DNA of 64,000 nucleotides, from positions 21,435,543 through 21,499,542 of the forward strand of contig OY755040.1 of NCBI GenBank assembly GCA_963576565.1, written 5' to 3'. Of this stretch, positions 10,270 to 20,971 are shown one piece after another. Every line of letters begins with the position of its first letter. Within the stretch, counting starts at the first letter, position 1. This DNA comes from Aspidapion aeneum (Eukaryota > Arthropoda > Insecta > Coleoptera > Brentidae). The notes below the pieces were generated by a model. It searched no databases. It saw only the letters and a list, made by a program, of their open reading frames with translations, and was not told the origin of the DNA. A program made the position numbers and the translations under genes.

Positions 10270-11490
10270 GGCATTAGCCCTGTATAGGCTTTTAAATTAT
10301 GATAAGCACACCCTCCCAAATGTATTGTAGATAGTCCAGTTAATAAAAAAATTGCAATTGAAAAAAAAAGTCAAATGCATTTTTCTGTAACAGAGCCCTA
10401 AGTTGAATAATATGTTTTTTTACAGTATTTTTAAATAAAAAATATGACAATACAAACAGCACTTTTTAAGTACATGGGTATAAAGTGGGCATAACCAGTA
10501 ACTGCACTTTTGAAAACTACTAGTTATTTCCTAATTCCAAAACCCTCTTTATGGTTTAAAATTTTTGTTATATAGCAAGTTTATTTTTATAAATTAAAAT
10601 GTCCTTTTAATTTAAATTTAATAATAATAATTTAATTAAAAAAGTGGGGGTGGCCCCCAAGAAGGGACCCAGTTAGTAACATCCAACCTCTTCTTCAACT
10701 GGTAGACCCAACTTGTGGCAACTTGTTCGAAAGCTTATTAAAAAAGAAAAAAGGTGTTGCGTGATCCTGAACCCCGAAAATGTATACATTCCATTTTTAA
10801 ACGAAATTGGTGATGGTATCACCTTCCCCATCCTTAAAGGTGAGGAGTTTCCAACTTTAGAGCTTCATAATATTGTATTGTCGCTGTAACTATAAGTCCA
10901 CACCAAATTTGATGTTGATCGGATATAAAAAAGTTGGTAAAAAAAAATTGACAAGAGGGACAACGGCGGCGTCAATTTCACAATTTTAAAAATCTAATTA
11001 AAAATTCTTAATCCCCATTCCCAAAAGTCCCTGCATACCAATTTTGAACGATATCTGACATACTTAGATAGTACCCCCCTCCAGCATTCCCAAAGGGGGG
11101 GAGCTGTTAACTTCATAATATCATTATATTGTATTTTCATGGGAACTCTAAGTTTGTACCAAATTTGAAGTTTCCGATATCTGAAAGTCGATTAAAAGTG
11201 ACTGTGACTTTTTTATGGATATGGGGCATGAACTATTGAATTTTTATCATAAAATTCTAAAAATTTCATTGACAGAATCAAGAATCAAGGATGAATGTAG
11301 AAAATTCAAAACAATAGATGATTAATAGATATTTTACTTATTCTGAAAAAAAAGTTGGGATTGTTTGATCATGCGGTGAGAGGCCCTAATAAATTTAAGC
11401 TACCAAATAATGCAGAGGGGGAAAAATTATTGGCAAGAGATGCTAAAAAAGAGGAAAATATTCTGGCTTAAGAATTAAGGAAGTGATGTG
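10270..11490. other. Non-coding, with a weak duplicated block
   Basis: No gene. About 10845-10940 and 11105-11190 share cttcataatat, attgtatt, ccaaatttga and ccgatat-type phrases, suggesting an old duplicated unit of about 260 bp. Otherwise AT-rich and featureless. Confidence 0.35.
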
Positions 11491-11493
11491 CAG

Positions 11494-11742
11494 TGGAGAC
11501 TTAGGGGGGGCAGAGGAGGGTGCTTCCTCTTCTTGATATAAAGCTTATAATCTTTAAAATTCAGAAAACTTAAAATTTTTTAATATTTTTAGACAACAAT
11601 GATTTTATTTTCAAAAAAATTTTGCCTGGGGCATATTTCATTTACATGTTTTGCAGAGCCCAGATTTATTAGAAACTGAAAATTTGTATTTGTTACCTCC
11701 TTGGTCCTTCCCCCCCTGCACATCCTAGATCGGCCCCTGGTA
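11494..11742. mobile_element. Possible hAT-type MITE
   Basis: Left end cagtggagacttaggggggg and right end (reverse complement) caggggccgatctagg share the CAG...G-rich pattern of the other hAT MITEs in this window (24467, 28216, 53440). Both ends carry poly-G/poly-C tracts (ccttccccccctgcac at the right). TIR identity is low and no clear 8-bp duplication is found. Confidence 0.4.
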
Positions 11743-11744
11743 AA

Positions 11745-12248
11745 GTTGGGAATAATATCAAAGCAAATACACTAAACCCAACCTAATTGTTAAAAATATC
11801 AAGTTACAACATATTTGCGTCAACATTTAAATTTAATTTGGCTTAAATGTAGCAGTAATTTCAATAGGCTTTGTGCAGATTGGAATTTTTAGCTGCAGGA
11901 ACACTGCAAGTCAGTTTGGAAAATTAGTTGAAGCAATTAGGGACACGACATGAATATATAACAAGAGCAAGCCTTACAAAACTCCCTTAACAGTCCGATT
12001 CACCACAGGAATGCACATTCGCAAAACAATATGGTCAAAACAGATACAGGAGATTTACGTAAGTACACCTTAATCTACATAAACGTAATGCTGGTTTAAA
12101 ATTTGTATTTCGATGTAACAAGGGTAAAAGCAAGTGGGGGTGGGAGGGGGGGCAGTAAGTTTCAATTGCTATTTGTATCCAAAGAAATACTGTTTCAATT
12201 GATGAGCAAGTTTTTCACATTGTTACTCTATTGCCTCATTTACTTCAC
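11745..12248. other. No recognisable feature
   Basis: AT-rich DNA with no open frame or repeat I can support. Confidence 0.35.
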
Positions 12249-12512
12249 ATGATATGAGATTTCACATCTTACAATTACGAGAGTAGAGCCTCATAGGATA
12301 AGCCATGGGACAGCAGATACCTATAGGTATGGGAACTTTATGTTTTAGACATCTTAGAGATGACAGCCCTAAGTTCGATCCAAATTAGGGTTGTCTAAAA
12401 TGTTTAAAACAGTTTCCAGATAAAGTTTTTATACCAATAGGTATCTGCTGTCCGGCGGCTTATCCTATGAGGCTCAACTCTCGTAATTGTGAGATGTGAT
12501 AGCCCATATCAT
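12249..12512. mobile_element. TIR MITE adjacent to the RNase H elements
   Basis: cacatcttacaattacgaga, then gcctcataggataagcc and cagcagatacctataggt, at the left are mirrored at the right by acctataggt..., ggcttatcctatgaggc and ctcgtaattgtgagatgtg. The inverted match spans about 70 bp and continues outward to atgatat/atatcat. 264 bp, non-coding, target duplication unclear. Confidence 0.8.
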
Positions 12513-13128
12513 TTGTACCTCGTATCGACCAATAGTAAGCTGTTATGTGGGCGGGAAAAGTCCCATGCACTTAGGCCACCTTGCTGGGCCCATTGTTCCC
12601 CAGTGTTCACTGTGTCAACCTTGAGAACCTGCCTCCTTGGCAAAGGAGCAGATTTTTTTTGGTTGAAACTTTCTGAGGCCTCGCTAGGACTAAGCACACA
12701 GCTCCCCAAAAGCGAAAGTCTTATCGCGGCGAGTGCAGGGCACTCGGTTAGGATATGTAAAAGGCATTCTTCGTCCTCCATACACCAACGACACTCCGAG
12801 TCTTTAACGATTCCCAGAATGCTAAGGTCTTTATTAAGGCGACAGTGTCTCCTCAAGAGCCCTGTCGCCAGTCTTATATCTTTTTTCCCGAGTGTGAGAA
12901 AAGACCTCGCTCTGGAGGCGCTGCCTCATTCCGTCCGTGTCTTTCCAGAGCGCCAGAGAGCGCCTGTTGAACTCACTTTTAGAATCGTCATCAGCTGATG
13001 ACACCAATCTAGCTAGTTGGTCAGCTTTCTTGTTTCCAAGAATGCCCTCATGTCGTGGAACTCCGGAGAGATCAACCTTGTTGTGTCCTGCCAGGCTTTT
13101 TAATATATCCTTACACTCAGCTACAATG
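12513..13128 (-). pseudogene. RNase H-type non-LTR element (copy B), 5'-truncated
   Basis: The minus strand begins inside the RNase H domain (HIVAECKDILKSLAGHNKVD, then GILGNKKADQLARL), continues through KRYKTGDRALEETLSP and a C-terminal zinc-type motif CRWCMEDEECLLHILTEC (C-x2-C-x8-H-x4-C), and ends in a 3' untranslated region. RNase H normally removes the RNA strand after first-strand synthesis. The endonuclease and RT are absent. The reading frame shifts between the RNase H and zinc segments. Its 5' end abuts the 3' end of copy A directly. Confidence 0.8.
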
Positions 13129-13965
13129 TGGGCGGGAAAACTCCCATGCACTTAGGCCACCCTGCTGGGCCCGTTGTACCCCACTATCCACAGTGTCCGC
13201 CCTGAAAACCCGCGGCCTTGACAAAGAAGCAGATTTTTCTGCGTTGAAACTTTCTGACTTCGCCACGGCTAAGCACACAGCTTCCGAAAAACGACAGTCT
13301 TATCGCGGCGAGTGCAGGGCACTCGGTGAGGATATGTAAAGGGAATTATTCGTCCTCCATACACCAATAACACTCCAAGTCTTCAACGATTCCCAGAATG
13401 CTAATGTCGTTATTAAGGGGACGGTGTCCCGTCAAGAGCCCTGTGGTCAGTCTCATATCTTTTCTCCCGAGTGTAAGAAAAGACCTCGCTCTGGATGCGC
13501 TGCCTTATTCCGTCCGTGTCTTCCCAGAGCGCCTGATAGCGTCTGTTCCAGTCACATTTTAGAATCGTCATGACAAGACACTCCACGATACCCACCATGG
13601 GTTCCGGCTCTACTGGATCAACTGATAACCCCATTCTAACTAGCTGGTCAGCCTTCTCGTTTCCAAGAATGCTCTGATGTCCTAAAACCCAGAGGAGATC
13701 AACCTTGTTGTGTCCTACCAGGGTTTTTAATATAACCCTACACTCAACTACAAGTGCAGAGCTTACTCTGGCCAATTTCATGGTAGCCAGTGCAGCTCTA
13801 CTCTTTAAGCATATGTAGATGTCTTTTCCTGACAGAGACATTTCCAAGTTTTTATAACCACACATCAAAATGGCGTATACCTCTGCCTGAAAAACAGAGC
13901 ATACTTGCCCAGGGCAAAATGAAATTTCACATCTGTTGTTCTGCAGCATATTCCTGCTACCTCAT
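13129..13965 (-). pseudogene. RNase H-type non-LTR element (copy A), 5'-truncated
   Basis: The minus strand preserves most of the RNase H domain: CSVFQAEVYAILMC, IYICLKSRAALATMK, GHNKVDLLWVLGHQSILGN, EKADQL. Functional relatives have an Asp in the IYICSDSQAAL segment; here it reads LKS, so a catalytic acid is lost. WVLGHQSILGNEKADQL matches the usual WVPGH.GI.GNE.AD box. The C-terminal zinc region continues in another frame with a stop. The 3' end (tgggcgggaaaactcccatg) joins copy B head-to-tail at about 13128. The clade is I/R1-like by presence of RNase H; not resolved further. Confidence 0.8.
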
Positions 13966-14640
13966 TTTGGGTGCATGGTACACACTGCCATTCTTTCCAT
14001 ACTTCCCTTTCGGGTATTTTGAACAATTAATTCGCTTTTCTTTAGCGGTGGCTATAGCCAAACCAAAATGGACATTACTCGTTTTGAAAATGGCTTCAGT
14101 TTGCCAAAAGTGTATTTCTTTAGAAAAAGCCAAACCCATTTTGGAGGGGAAGCTCTCGTCACTTAATTTGGCAAGGCGTCTTGTGATTAGTCTAAGGGTT
14201 TCCTTGCCTCAAATAGTAAAAACAAAATTTGCAAATTTTTTGTGTTCCATGTGCAATGGAATATCGTCGTCCGTATCTTAGTTCTTGCAAAATTTGCTTT
14301 ATACACGGGCGGTCCGGGTTTGATTCCTGGCTAGGTACTTGGATGTTTGTGATAGTTTAAAACGTTTACGTTGCTCTAAGTTTGCGCAACTGGGCGATCT
14401 TAATTGGATGGAAAAGCCCCAGTATAAAAAATATATACACATATTGACGCTAGTTTTATATAGATTTAATATGTTGCTTATATTGTACAGGTAAATTATT
14501 GTAGGTTGTACGTTTTTTCTAGAGCTATCATTTTTGCTTTTGAGTTTTTCTTGGTTTTCAGAGTTTTCAGTAGAAATTGTAAAACCGGTTTTGGCTTGGC
14601 TTTCACTAGCGCAGAATGTATCCCTGTTCTCTTAAAATGA
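13966..14640. other. Non-coding; B-box-like motif near 14320
   Basis: No gene recognised. ggtccgggtttgattcctgg (about 14311) resembles a tRNA B box (GGTTCGANTCC, one mismatch), but no A box, cloverleaf or Pol III terminator accompanies it, so at most this is an old SINE fragment. Confidence 0.3.
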
Positions 14641-16115
14641 TCTGGTATACCCCGCGATCTCATATTTAAGTATAGATTTGTTTTGGCTCCAATCTTACAT
14701 AGAATTTATACTGAATCTTTAACCACTAGTCAGTTTCCTGAAAAATGGAAAACTAGTTTCATAACACCGATTTTTAAGAGTGGTGATAAAAATAAAGTTG
14801 AAAGCTACAGGGGTATATCAAAGATCAGTTTATTTAGTAAAGTTTTTGAACAGATCGTAACTAATAAAATAACACCTTTGTAAAACCCTATCTATGCCTA
14901 GAAATGGTATATCTACAGTGACTAACCTTCTTGTGTTTACAGAGTACGTATCGGAGGCCTTGGAGAGTCATTACCAGGTGGATTCAATTTACACAGATTT
15001 CTCTAAAGCCTTTGATAAGGTCAATCGCAAGATCCTAATTAATAAACTAAGACAATACGGATTCCTGGGTGACTTACGAAATTGGATTAAGAGCTATCTA
15101 AGTAATAGAAAACAAAAAGTGAATATAAACAACATTCTTTCATTTGAAATATATGCTTGTTCCGGTGTTCCTCAGGGTGGACACTTATCGCCTCTTTTGT
15201 TCGACCTGTTTATAAATGATCTTCACAGATGTTTAAAAAATTGTGAGTTTTTGTTATTTGCTGATGATTTTAAAATTTACTTAATGATCAGATCTATTGA
15301 TGACTGTCTGTCTGATACAGCAGGATCTTAACCAATTTAATGAATGGTGTATAAGCAATCAACTTAATTTAAATTTAAACAAATGTAGTGTAATAAGATT
15401 TTACAGAATTCAAACACCAATCATTTTTAACTATTCACTAAATTTGTAAAGCTTTGTTGCATAGTGCTGACCAGGTTAAGGATCTTGGTATTTTTTTAGA
15501 TCAAAAATTAGATTTTAGTATACACATTAAAAATATTTGTACAAAAAGTTTAAGAATGTTGGGCTATTTAGTTTTTCGCCTGCTTTTATTTTTTGTTTTT
15601 TTGTTTCTCTCGTATCTCGGTAGATGGCGCTTCTTGCGATAGTTTTCTCACTATTTACATTTGATTAGAGACAAAACAATCTAATTAACTTCGCAAGGTT
15701 TGTCACATTGACCAGCAGTGTTCTGAGGAGTCCCATAAGGACGAAACAGTTAACTGTCAACACTTATTAGGTGTCCATTAGATCATGGACCCCCGTGAGT
15801 TTAAGCGTTCAGGCTACCCACGGAAAAATATGGGAGAAACAAAAACTCCTTTTTGCCCGATTAGCCACGAAACTTGTTTGATTTTGAAATTCACGGGTAC
15901 GTTTGTAAGAATGTCTAACTCCATTAACAGGCTGGACATAGATATTTTCAATGTTACAATAAATCAATTTAATATATATATTAGTAATTATGATTTATAG
16001 TCTATTGACTAACAATAGTTTTTAATCTAGATAATTTTGAACTATGAAAAAAAAATTTGTACTATAAAAAATTTTAAATGGCATGACCGTTGAAATAAAT
16101 AAATAAAAAATTAAA
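14641..16115 (+). pseudogene. Non-LTR RT pseudogene split by repeat X
   Basis: Reading along the plus strand and changing frame: SGIPRDLIF, FPEKWKTSFITPIFKSGDKN (RT entry), TDFSKAFDKVNRKIL (catalytic Asp region), GVPQGGHLSPLLFDLFINDL, FADDFKIYL (active site), then IQQDLNQFNEWCISN and DLGIFLDQKLDFSIHIKN. At least three frameshifts or stops occur (near 14880, 15312, 15448). About 100 C-terminal codons are replaced by dispersed repeat X (15570-15883), after which the last residues NRLDIDIFN and a 3' end with an aaataaataaa tail (about 16094) resume. The C-terminus resembles the element at 47820-48957, so both are one clade (Jockey/CR1 group, not resolved). Confidence 0.85.
15570..15883. repeat. 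Dispersed repeat family X, copy 2 (inverted)
   Basis: Reverse-complement copy of 3213-3519, from agtttttcgcctgcttttat to cacgaaacttgtttgatt. It interrupts the RT pseudogene precisely in the region after LRMLGYL, and host coding sequence resumes soon after. Best-preserved copy together with copy 1. Confidence 0.8.
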
Positions 16116-17090
16116 TTTATTACTTTATTACTGATATTTTATAAACTTAAAAAACAGACTAAAAAAAAAAATTGTAATTAAGGAAAAACTAAAGACCCCA
16201 CACACAAGCTGCAACAGTGGTTCAGTGGGGAATTTTTTATTTCCCGTCATCTATGTAAATTGAAATGAAATGATATGTAAATTTTTAAGGATTTTTGGGA
16301 AATAAAATTATGTTATGTTATGCTATTACACTCTACAGGATTACAAATCAGCAGCCAGCTAGTGCTGTCATGAATATGCAAGCCAAACTAAACCACAGCA
16401 AACCCAACCCTCGACTAGTGGCCTGATACGCCACTGGTAAACCGACCAGAATTCGTGTTTCAATTCAATAAAGCTCACGTCGCGTCGTCGTCTGCCTGAT
16501 AGCTGGGGCTGAAAGTGAGCTTAGGTAAATCTTAGTTTCAAGCTACTGGCGAACTCGTAAAGCTATCAAAAGAAAAGGGTTTCCTAGTATTTAAGTCAGT
16601 GGATTAACCTCATTAACTATTAAGCAAATAAAAATGGATGGACAACATTAGACAAGGGAAGAGAGAGGACGCGTAACATATATGACGGACCGTCGCACAC
16701 TGGTGTGTCCTGTGTAATTTGGCAGGACATGGGATAATTTTTCACATGCATTAAAATATCAGGACACTACACACATTCTACAGATAACATATCTAGTGGT
16801 CCATGACCGTAAAAGTTATATTGTCATCTTGACTGACAGACTTGCTACAACCTGTCAAAGTCTATCCACTTTTGCAGCTTTATCTGAGGGCACGGCAGTG
16901 CCTCGCCAAGTTCGCGCGCCGTAACCATCTTTTCTTGAAACATTTCAGCCGATATTTGACCTACCTAAAACTCTACTTCGGAATGAGCTACGAATCTCAA
17001 ACTTTGCACAGTCGTTAATCTCCATGGAGTTAACAACCCCTCCAAGTTTCATAAAATTCCATAAACTAGTAAAGTAGTTACGAAATTTCA
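16116..17090. other. No recognisable gene
   Basis: AT-rich, with a more balanced segment at about 16440-16930. No TIR, tRNA or coding motif is recognised. Positions about 16980-17095 (catctcaaactttgcac-like and ccaagtttcataaaattcc) resemble sequence found next to microsatellites in other genomes and precede a cactcactcactcactc tract. Confidence 0.35.
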
Positions 17091-17149
17091 AAAACGTCGA
17101 AATTGCCACTCACTCACTCACTCGTGTATAGATCATTAATATTCTACTG

Positions 17150-17800
17150 TACTTCCAGAAACGCTACAAAGCTGAAATTTGACATACTGATAGAAATTAT
17201 GACTAAACCCCTGGAAAAAATCAAAAAACCCCAAAATTTTAATTTACTTCCCTCCCCTATACGTTTAAAGTTATGTAAAAGTAGCATCGCCCACTTCCAG
17301 AAACGCCAGAGAGCTGAACTTTTTAAGACTGAAAGACAATATGATAAAACTATATGAAAAAATTTAAAAACACCAACATTTTAATTTACTTCTCTTTCCT
17401 ATAAATATAAATTTCACTTCCAGAAACGCTAGAGAGCTGAGCATTGGAATTCCGATAGAAATTATGATAAAACTATGGGAAAAATTTAAAAAGTCAAATA
17501 TTTTAATTTACTCTCCTCCCCTATAAATGTAAAGTTATGTAAAAGTAACATAACCTACTTCCAGAAACGCAAGAGAGCTGAGCATTGGAAGACTGATAGG
17601 AACTATAATAAAACTATAGGACAAAATTTAAAAACACGACAATTTTTAATTTATTTCCCTCCCCTATACATGTAAAGTTATGTAAAAGTAACATTGTGCA
17701 CTTTCAGAAACGCTAGAGAGCTGAGCTTTGGAAGGCTGATAGGAACTACGATAAAACCATGGAAAAAAATTAAAATACCTCAAAAATTTAATTAAGGAAT
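17150..17800. repeat. 142-bp satellite, about 4.5 units
   Basis: Units begin at acttccagaaacgc near 17151, 17293, 17416, 17557 and 17700 (spacings 142, 123, 141, 143). Each carries gagctga, a gataaaactat phrase, aattttaattta, ctcccctata and aagttatgtaaaagta. The short third unit lacks the aagttatgtaaaagta segment. Divergence between units is moderate. Non-coding. Confidence 0.9.
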
Positions 17801-18837
17801 TGCAAAAGTTTTGAACAATATTCCGCACATTTTTATTATCCAATTCCTTTAAAAAAGAAGTGAAAAAACGAATTGATAAAAGTAAAGACAAATTTTTGTT
17901 CTTTTAATGGGTGGTAAGTACGAAAATTACTCTTTATAAAACAATATAATTTTTAAAATTTAATTGGCTAATCACAGTACCCTGTACTGTTTGTAAATTA
18001 GCCAGAAAATTAACTTTTTTGAAAAAATGGCAAAGTTTGAAGAAGAATATAAAAAATAACAGACGCGCTATTGCCTTTTTGCGCTAGATTGCGCTTGCTT
18101 GTCAAAACAGCTTTAAAACATGCAGAAAATAAAAATCAGAAAGAGACCCTCAGACACTAAACTTCATGTAACGCCGACAACAACCAATTTCGCTAAAATT
18201 GTAATATGTTCTAGAGCCATGTAAGAGCATCATAAAAATATCGGTTAGAATGTGGTGCCCCCCCCCCCGTTTCGACACAAAGACAGATCAAAAAAGCACA
18301 AAAAATACATGTTTAATTAAATATTTAGTCACAAAACCACAAAAAATATCTTTTTAGATATACTCTATTTCCTTAATCTAAAAGAAGCTCTTTTGGCATT
18401 TAAATGCAGTGTCATGTCCTGTTCTTAGACCATTTTTTTTATTTAAAAACTACTCTTTATATTATAAGTGTCACTTAAATCACTTCAGACATTCTTATGT
18501 TGGATTTTAACATTATAGCTAATAAAATACTCATTTCTTAAAATACTTTTTATACATGGGCGTACGCCAGTTTTTTCTTAGTTAAATAAAAGACCTGGAA
18601 GGGATTCCTACAATAACATATTCAAAAAAAAACTTGTTATTCAGTATTAGCATGAAAATAATATAAGTAATAATAATAGAAAATAGTGGCGTAGTAAAAA
18701 TAATATAAATAAATAAAAATAAATATAAACTTTTTAACTAAAGTACATGCATGCTACAAAAATCCCTTATTGCAGTTAACACCCGGTAAAAGAAAACATA
18801 TTATTTTTAATATATTTTGCCGTTTTATGGCAAAATG
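17801..18837. other. No recognisable feature
   Basis: About 1 kb AT-rich DNA including a C10 run near 18258. No coding, TIR or tandem structure supported. Confidence 0.35.
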
Positions 18838-19085
18838 GAAATTTTCCGGTCATAATATCAGACAGAAAGACGATCGATGGAACAAATGTATTGTAAACTG
18901 GAGACCTTGGGAAAATAAAAAAAGTAGGTGAAGACCCCAAATGAGGTGAGCGGACGATTTAAAGAAACACGCGGGAACTAGATGGATGAACACGGCGACA
19001 GAGAGAGAAGAGTGGAAGATATTGGGGAGGCCTTTGTTCAAAGATGGATTGAAGAAGGATAATTGAGAGAGATAGATAGAAAAGA
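18838..19085 (+). pseudogene. RTE-clade non-LTR element, 3' end only
   Basis: The sequence is the inverted counterpart of about 21000-21195: the shared block runs from attttccggt through gacgatcgatgg, ttgtaaactggagaccttgg and gaagatattggggaggcctt to ttcaaagatggattgaagaa. It encodes the extreme C-terminus of RTE ORF2 (GEEWKILGRPLFKDGLK-type tail in decayed form) and ends with gagatagataga, a GATA-type tail. RTE elements characteristically end in short tandem repeats instead of poly(A). Only the last about 240 bp are present. Confidence 0.7.
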
Positions 19086-19202
19086 AAACCACAAAGTGTA
19101 TAATACTAATCATGACAATCCTTTTAGAAAATCCCGCAATTATCCCTACCAACAAATGAAACACCCTATGTAATATTTTTCTTTTGCTTTCTTCATTAAA
19201 AT

Positions 19203-19263
19203 TTAGACTAATTTTGTATGCTGCCTAGAGCCAGTAGTTTTTGCTGCATATAAAATTAGTCTA
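19203..19263. repeat. 61-bp hairpin
   Basis: tagactaattttgtatgc and gcatataaaattagtcta form an imperfect stem around a short loop. Probably a foldback scrap. Confidence 0.65.
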
Positions 19264-19298
19264 CTGAAATTTTACCAGAAAAACCAAAATACAAAAAC

Positions 19299-19361
19299 AT
19301 ACAGTGTTTCATTTAAATTTCCGAAGTTGAAGGTCGTTCCGATAAAATAAAACACCCTGTA
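19299..19361. mobile_element. Tiny MITE remnant with CAG(G)GTGTTT ends
   Basis: tacagtgtttcattt and aaataaaacaccctgta are inverted repeats about 63 bp apart. Another isolated end of the same type (aaatgaaacaccctatg) lies near 19155. Related in style to the CAGGGTGTC MITEs in this window. Confidence 0.5.
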
Positions 19362-20752
19362 TATATGTCTATGTTAAACAATAAAAATAAACTCAAAACC
19401 CAACAACTTCTGACGACATTTTTCTAATATAATATACATCTTTTGACATAAGGTACAGGATCATCTTATTTTGGACACCCGGTGTATAATAATAATTATT
19501 TATTAGGATGCATTTAAATAATTTCTAAACCATTTGGTTGAATTTAAGGCAATCTATAAACTTATAAGCAAAAACAGGCGTGTTGCATTGCAAACATTGA
19601 CTGTGACACAAGGTTTACTTTTTGTGATTTTGTGCTAGTTCGGACCTAAATAGGCTGGTATTTTTCTGGCATCAGTTTTTGGTTGCAAGACTCGAAGTGA
19701 ATAGAAAATATCAGGAATAACGTTTTATAGGTAAATATTTAAAAGTAGAAATATAGCTTCAGAGAAAAAAGACTTGTATTAAATGTATACCACCTTAAAC
19801 AGCTAATTTTTTTGTTTTGTCGACATTTGATTCCTTTATAAACAAATAGTAATTATTTATAGGCATATTTCAGTTAGGATTTAATTATGTGATTTAGTTA
19901 TGCCTGAAGGACGACAAGTTTCCAGAGGCGTAGGCTTTATTTGTTTCTAATATAAACTTCATACTTCGCTTATTATTGCTTATTTTTTGTTTCAGATTTC
20001 TCCTTAAAGATGGAAACAAATGTGGCTTGTGGGTTAAAAACATGCACCTTGCTGATTGGTCTTCCACAATTTAAAGGGCAGCAATAATAGTGTTATTTAT
20101 TAATGTGTATAGCTATTTATTAATTTTCTTTAAAATATAAATTTTATCACAAAGAGGCAAGTTTTTTATTTATTGTTATGTATAGTGTAATTTAAATGAA
20201 TCCTACAGCACTTAACCAAGTTGTATATTACAACTTGGCCAAAATACATATATGATTTCCTGCTTAAAGAACAACCACTGCACCGACTCCACTCGCTGTC
20301 TAGGGTTAACTAACTTGATTTGAAAATGCAATACATCTGTTCAGAAATTAATTTTCCTCGTTTTCCGTTTTAGAAAAACCCATGTTACAACTTTTTAACT
20401 TGCCCGGTGGAATATCGGTCTCCCCTATTTTTTTGCCCCATTGATAAGCACTGTTTAAAAAATGCAAGTAAAGTGAAACCATCAGAAACTTTCAGGCATT
20501 ATCTCTTGTTATTACACCACTTTTATTATAGAAAAATATTGTTTACCAGGTAGCAAAGTTTTTTTAACTTAGTTACTCCTACCGAAAGTTTACGGGTTTT
20601 GCAGTAACCAGTAACATGAAACTAATTTTCAATTACCTCTTGGCTAATTGCAGTATCGTGTTTATTTTGTGTAGCAATAGATATAAAATGGATTGAAAGA
20701 TTGTTATATCCAAACCAGTAATTTCAACTTTCAAAACTTGGGGTGCGTGACC

Positions 20753-20755
<3 letters not shown>
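19362..20755. other. No recognisable feature
   Basis: About 1.4 kb of AT-rich sequence. I found no coding similarity, TIR pair or tandem unit. Confidence 0.35.

Positions 20756-20786
<31 letters not shown>
20755..20786. repeat. (GA)n microsatellite
   Basis: About 15 uninterrupted GA dinucleotides. Confidence 0.95.
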
Positions 20787-20788
<2 letters not shown>

Positions 20789-20971
20789 TAGTGTTCTAAT
20801 TACTCTCAAAAGGAATATGCACACTTAAGTTTAGATATAAAGAACAACAAAAATTGATTAGAGTATAGTCTACAATGAAGTATTTGAAATAAAATATCTA
20901 GATTTCTAAGATGAGCCACAATACACCACTGCTTGCAGTTTTATTATCGAAACCTAACCATTGATGAAAAT

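Noticed and set aside
12489..13339. Plus-strand open frames up to 169 codons
   Set aside because: Antisense shadows of the RNase H retroelement copies, whose motifs are on the minus strand.
13790..14281. 163-codon plus-strand open frame
   Set aside because: Partly antisense to RNase H copy A; composition is typical of AT-rich chance translation; no domain recognised.
14305..14335. tRNA B-box-like sequence
   Set aside because: No A box, no cloverleaf and no terminator nearby.
17150..17800. CRISPR-like regular repeats
   Set aside because: Units are contiguous tandem repeats without unique spacers, in a eukaryotic setting.
18850..19164. 104-codon antisense frame with hydrophobic runs resembling a membrane protein
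   Set aside because: It is the shadow of the RTE 3' end, which is recognised on the plus strand by its second copy at 21.0 kb.
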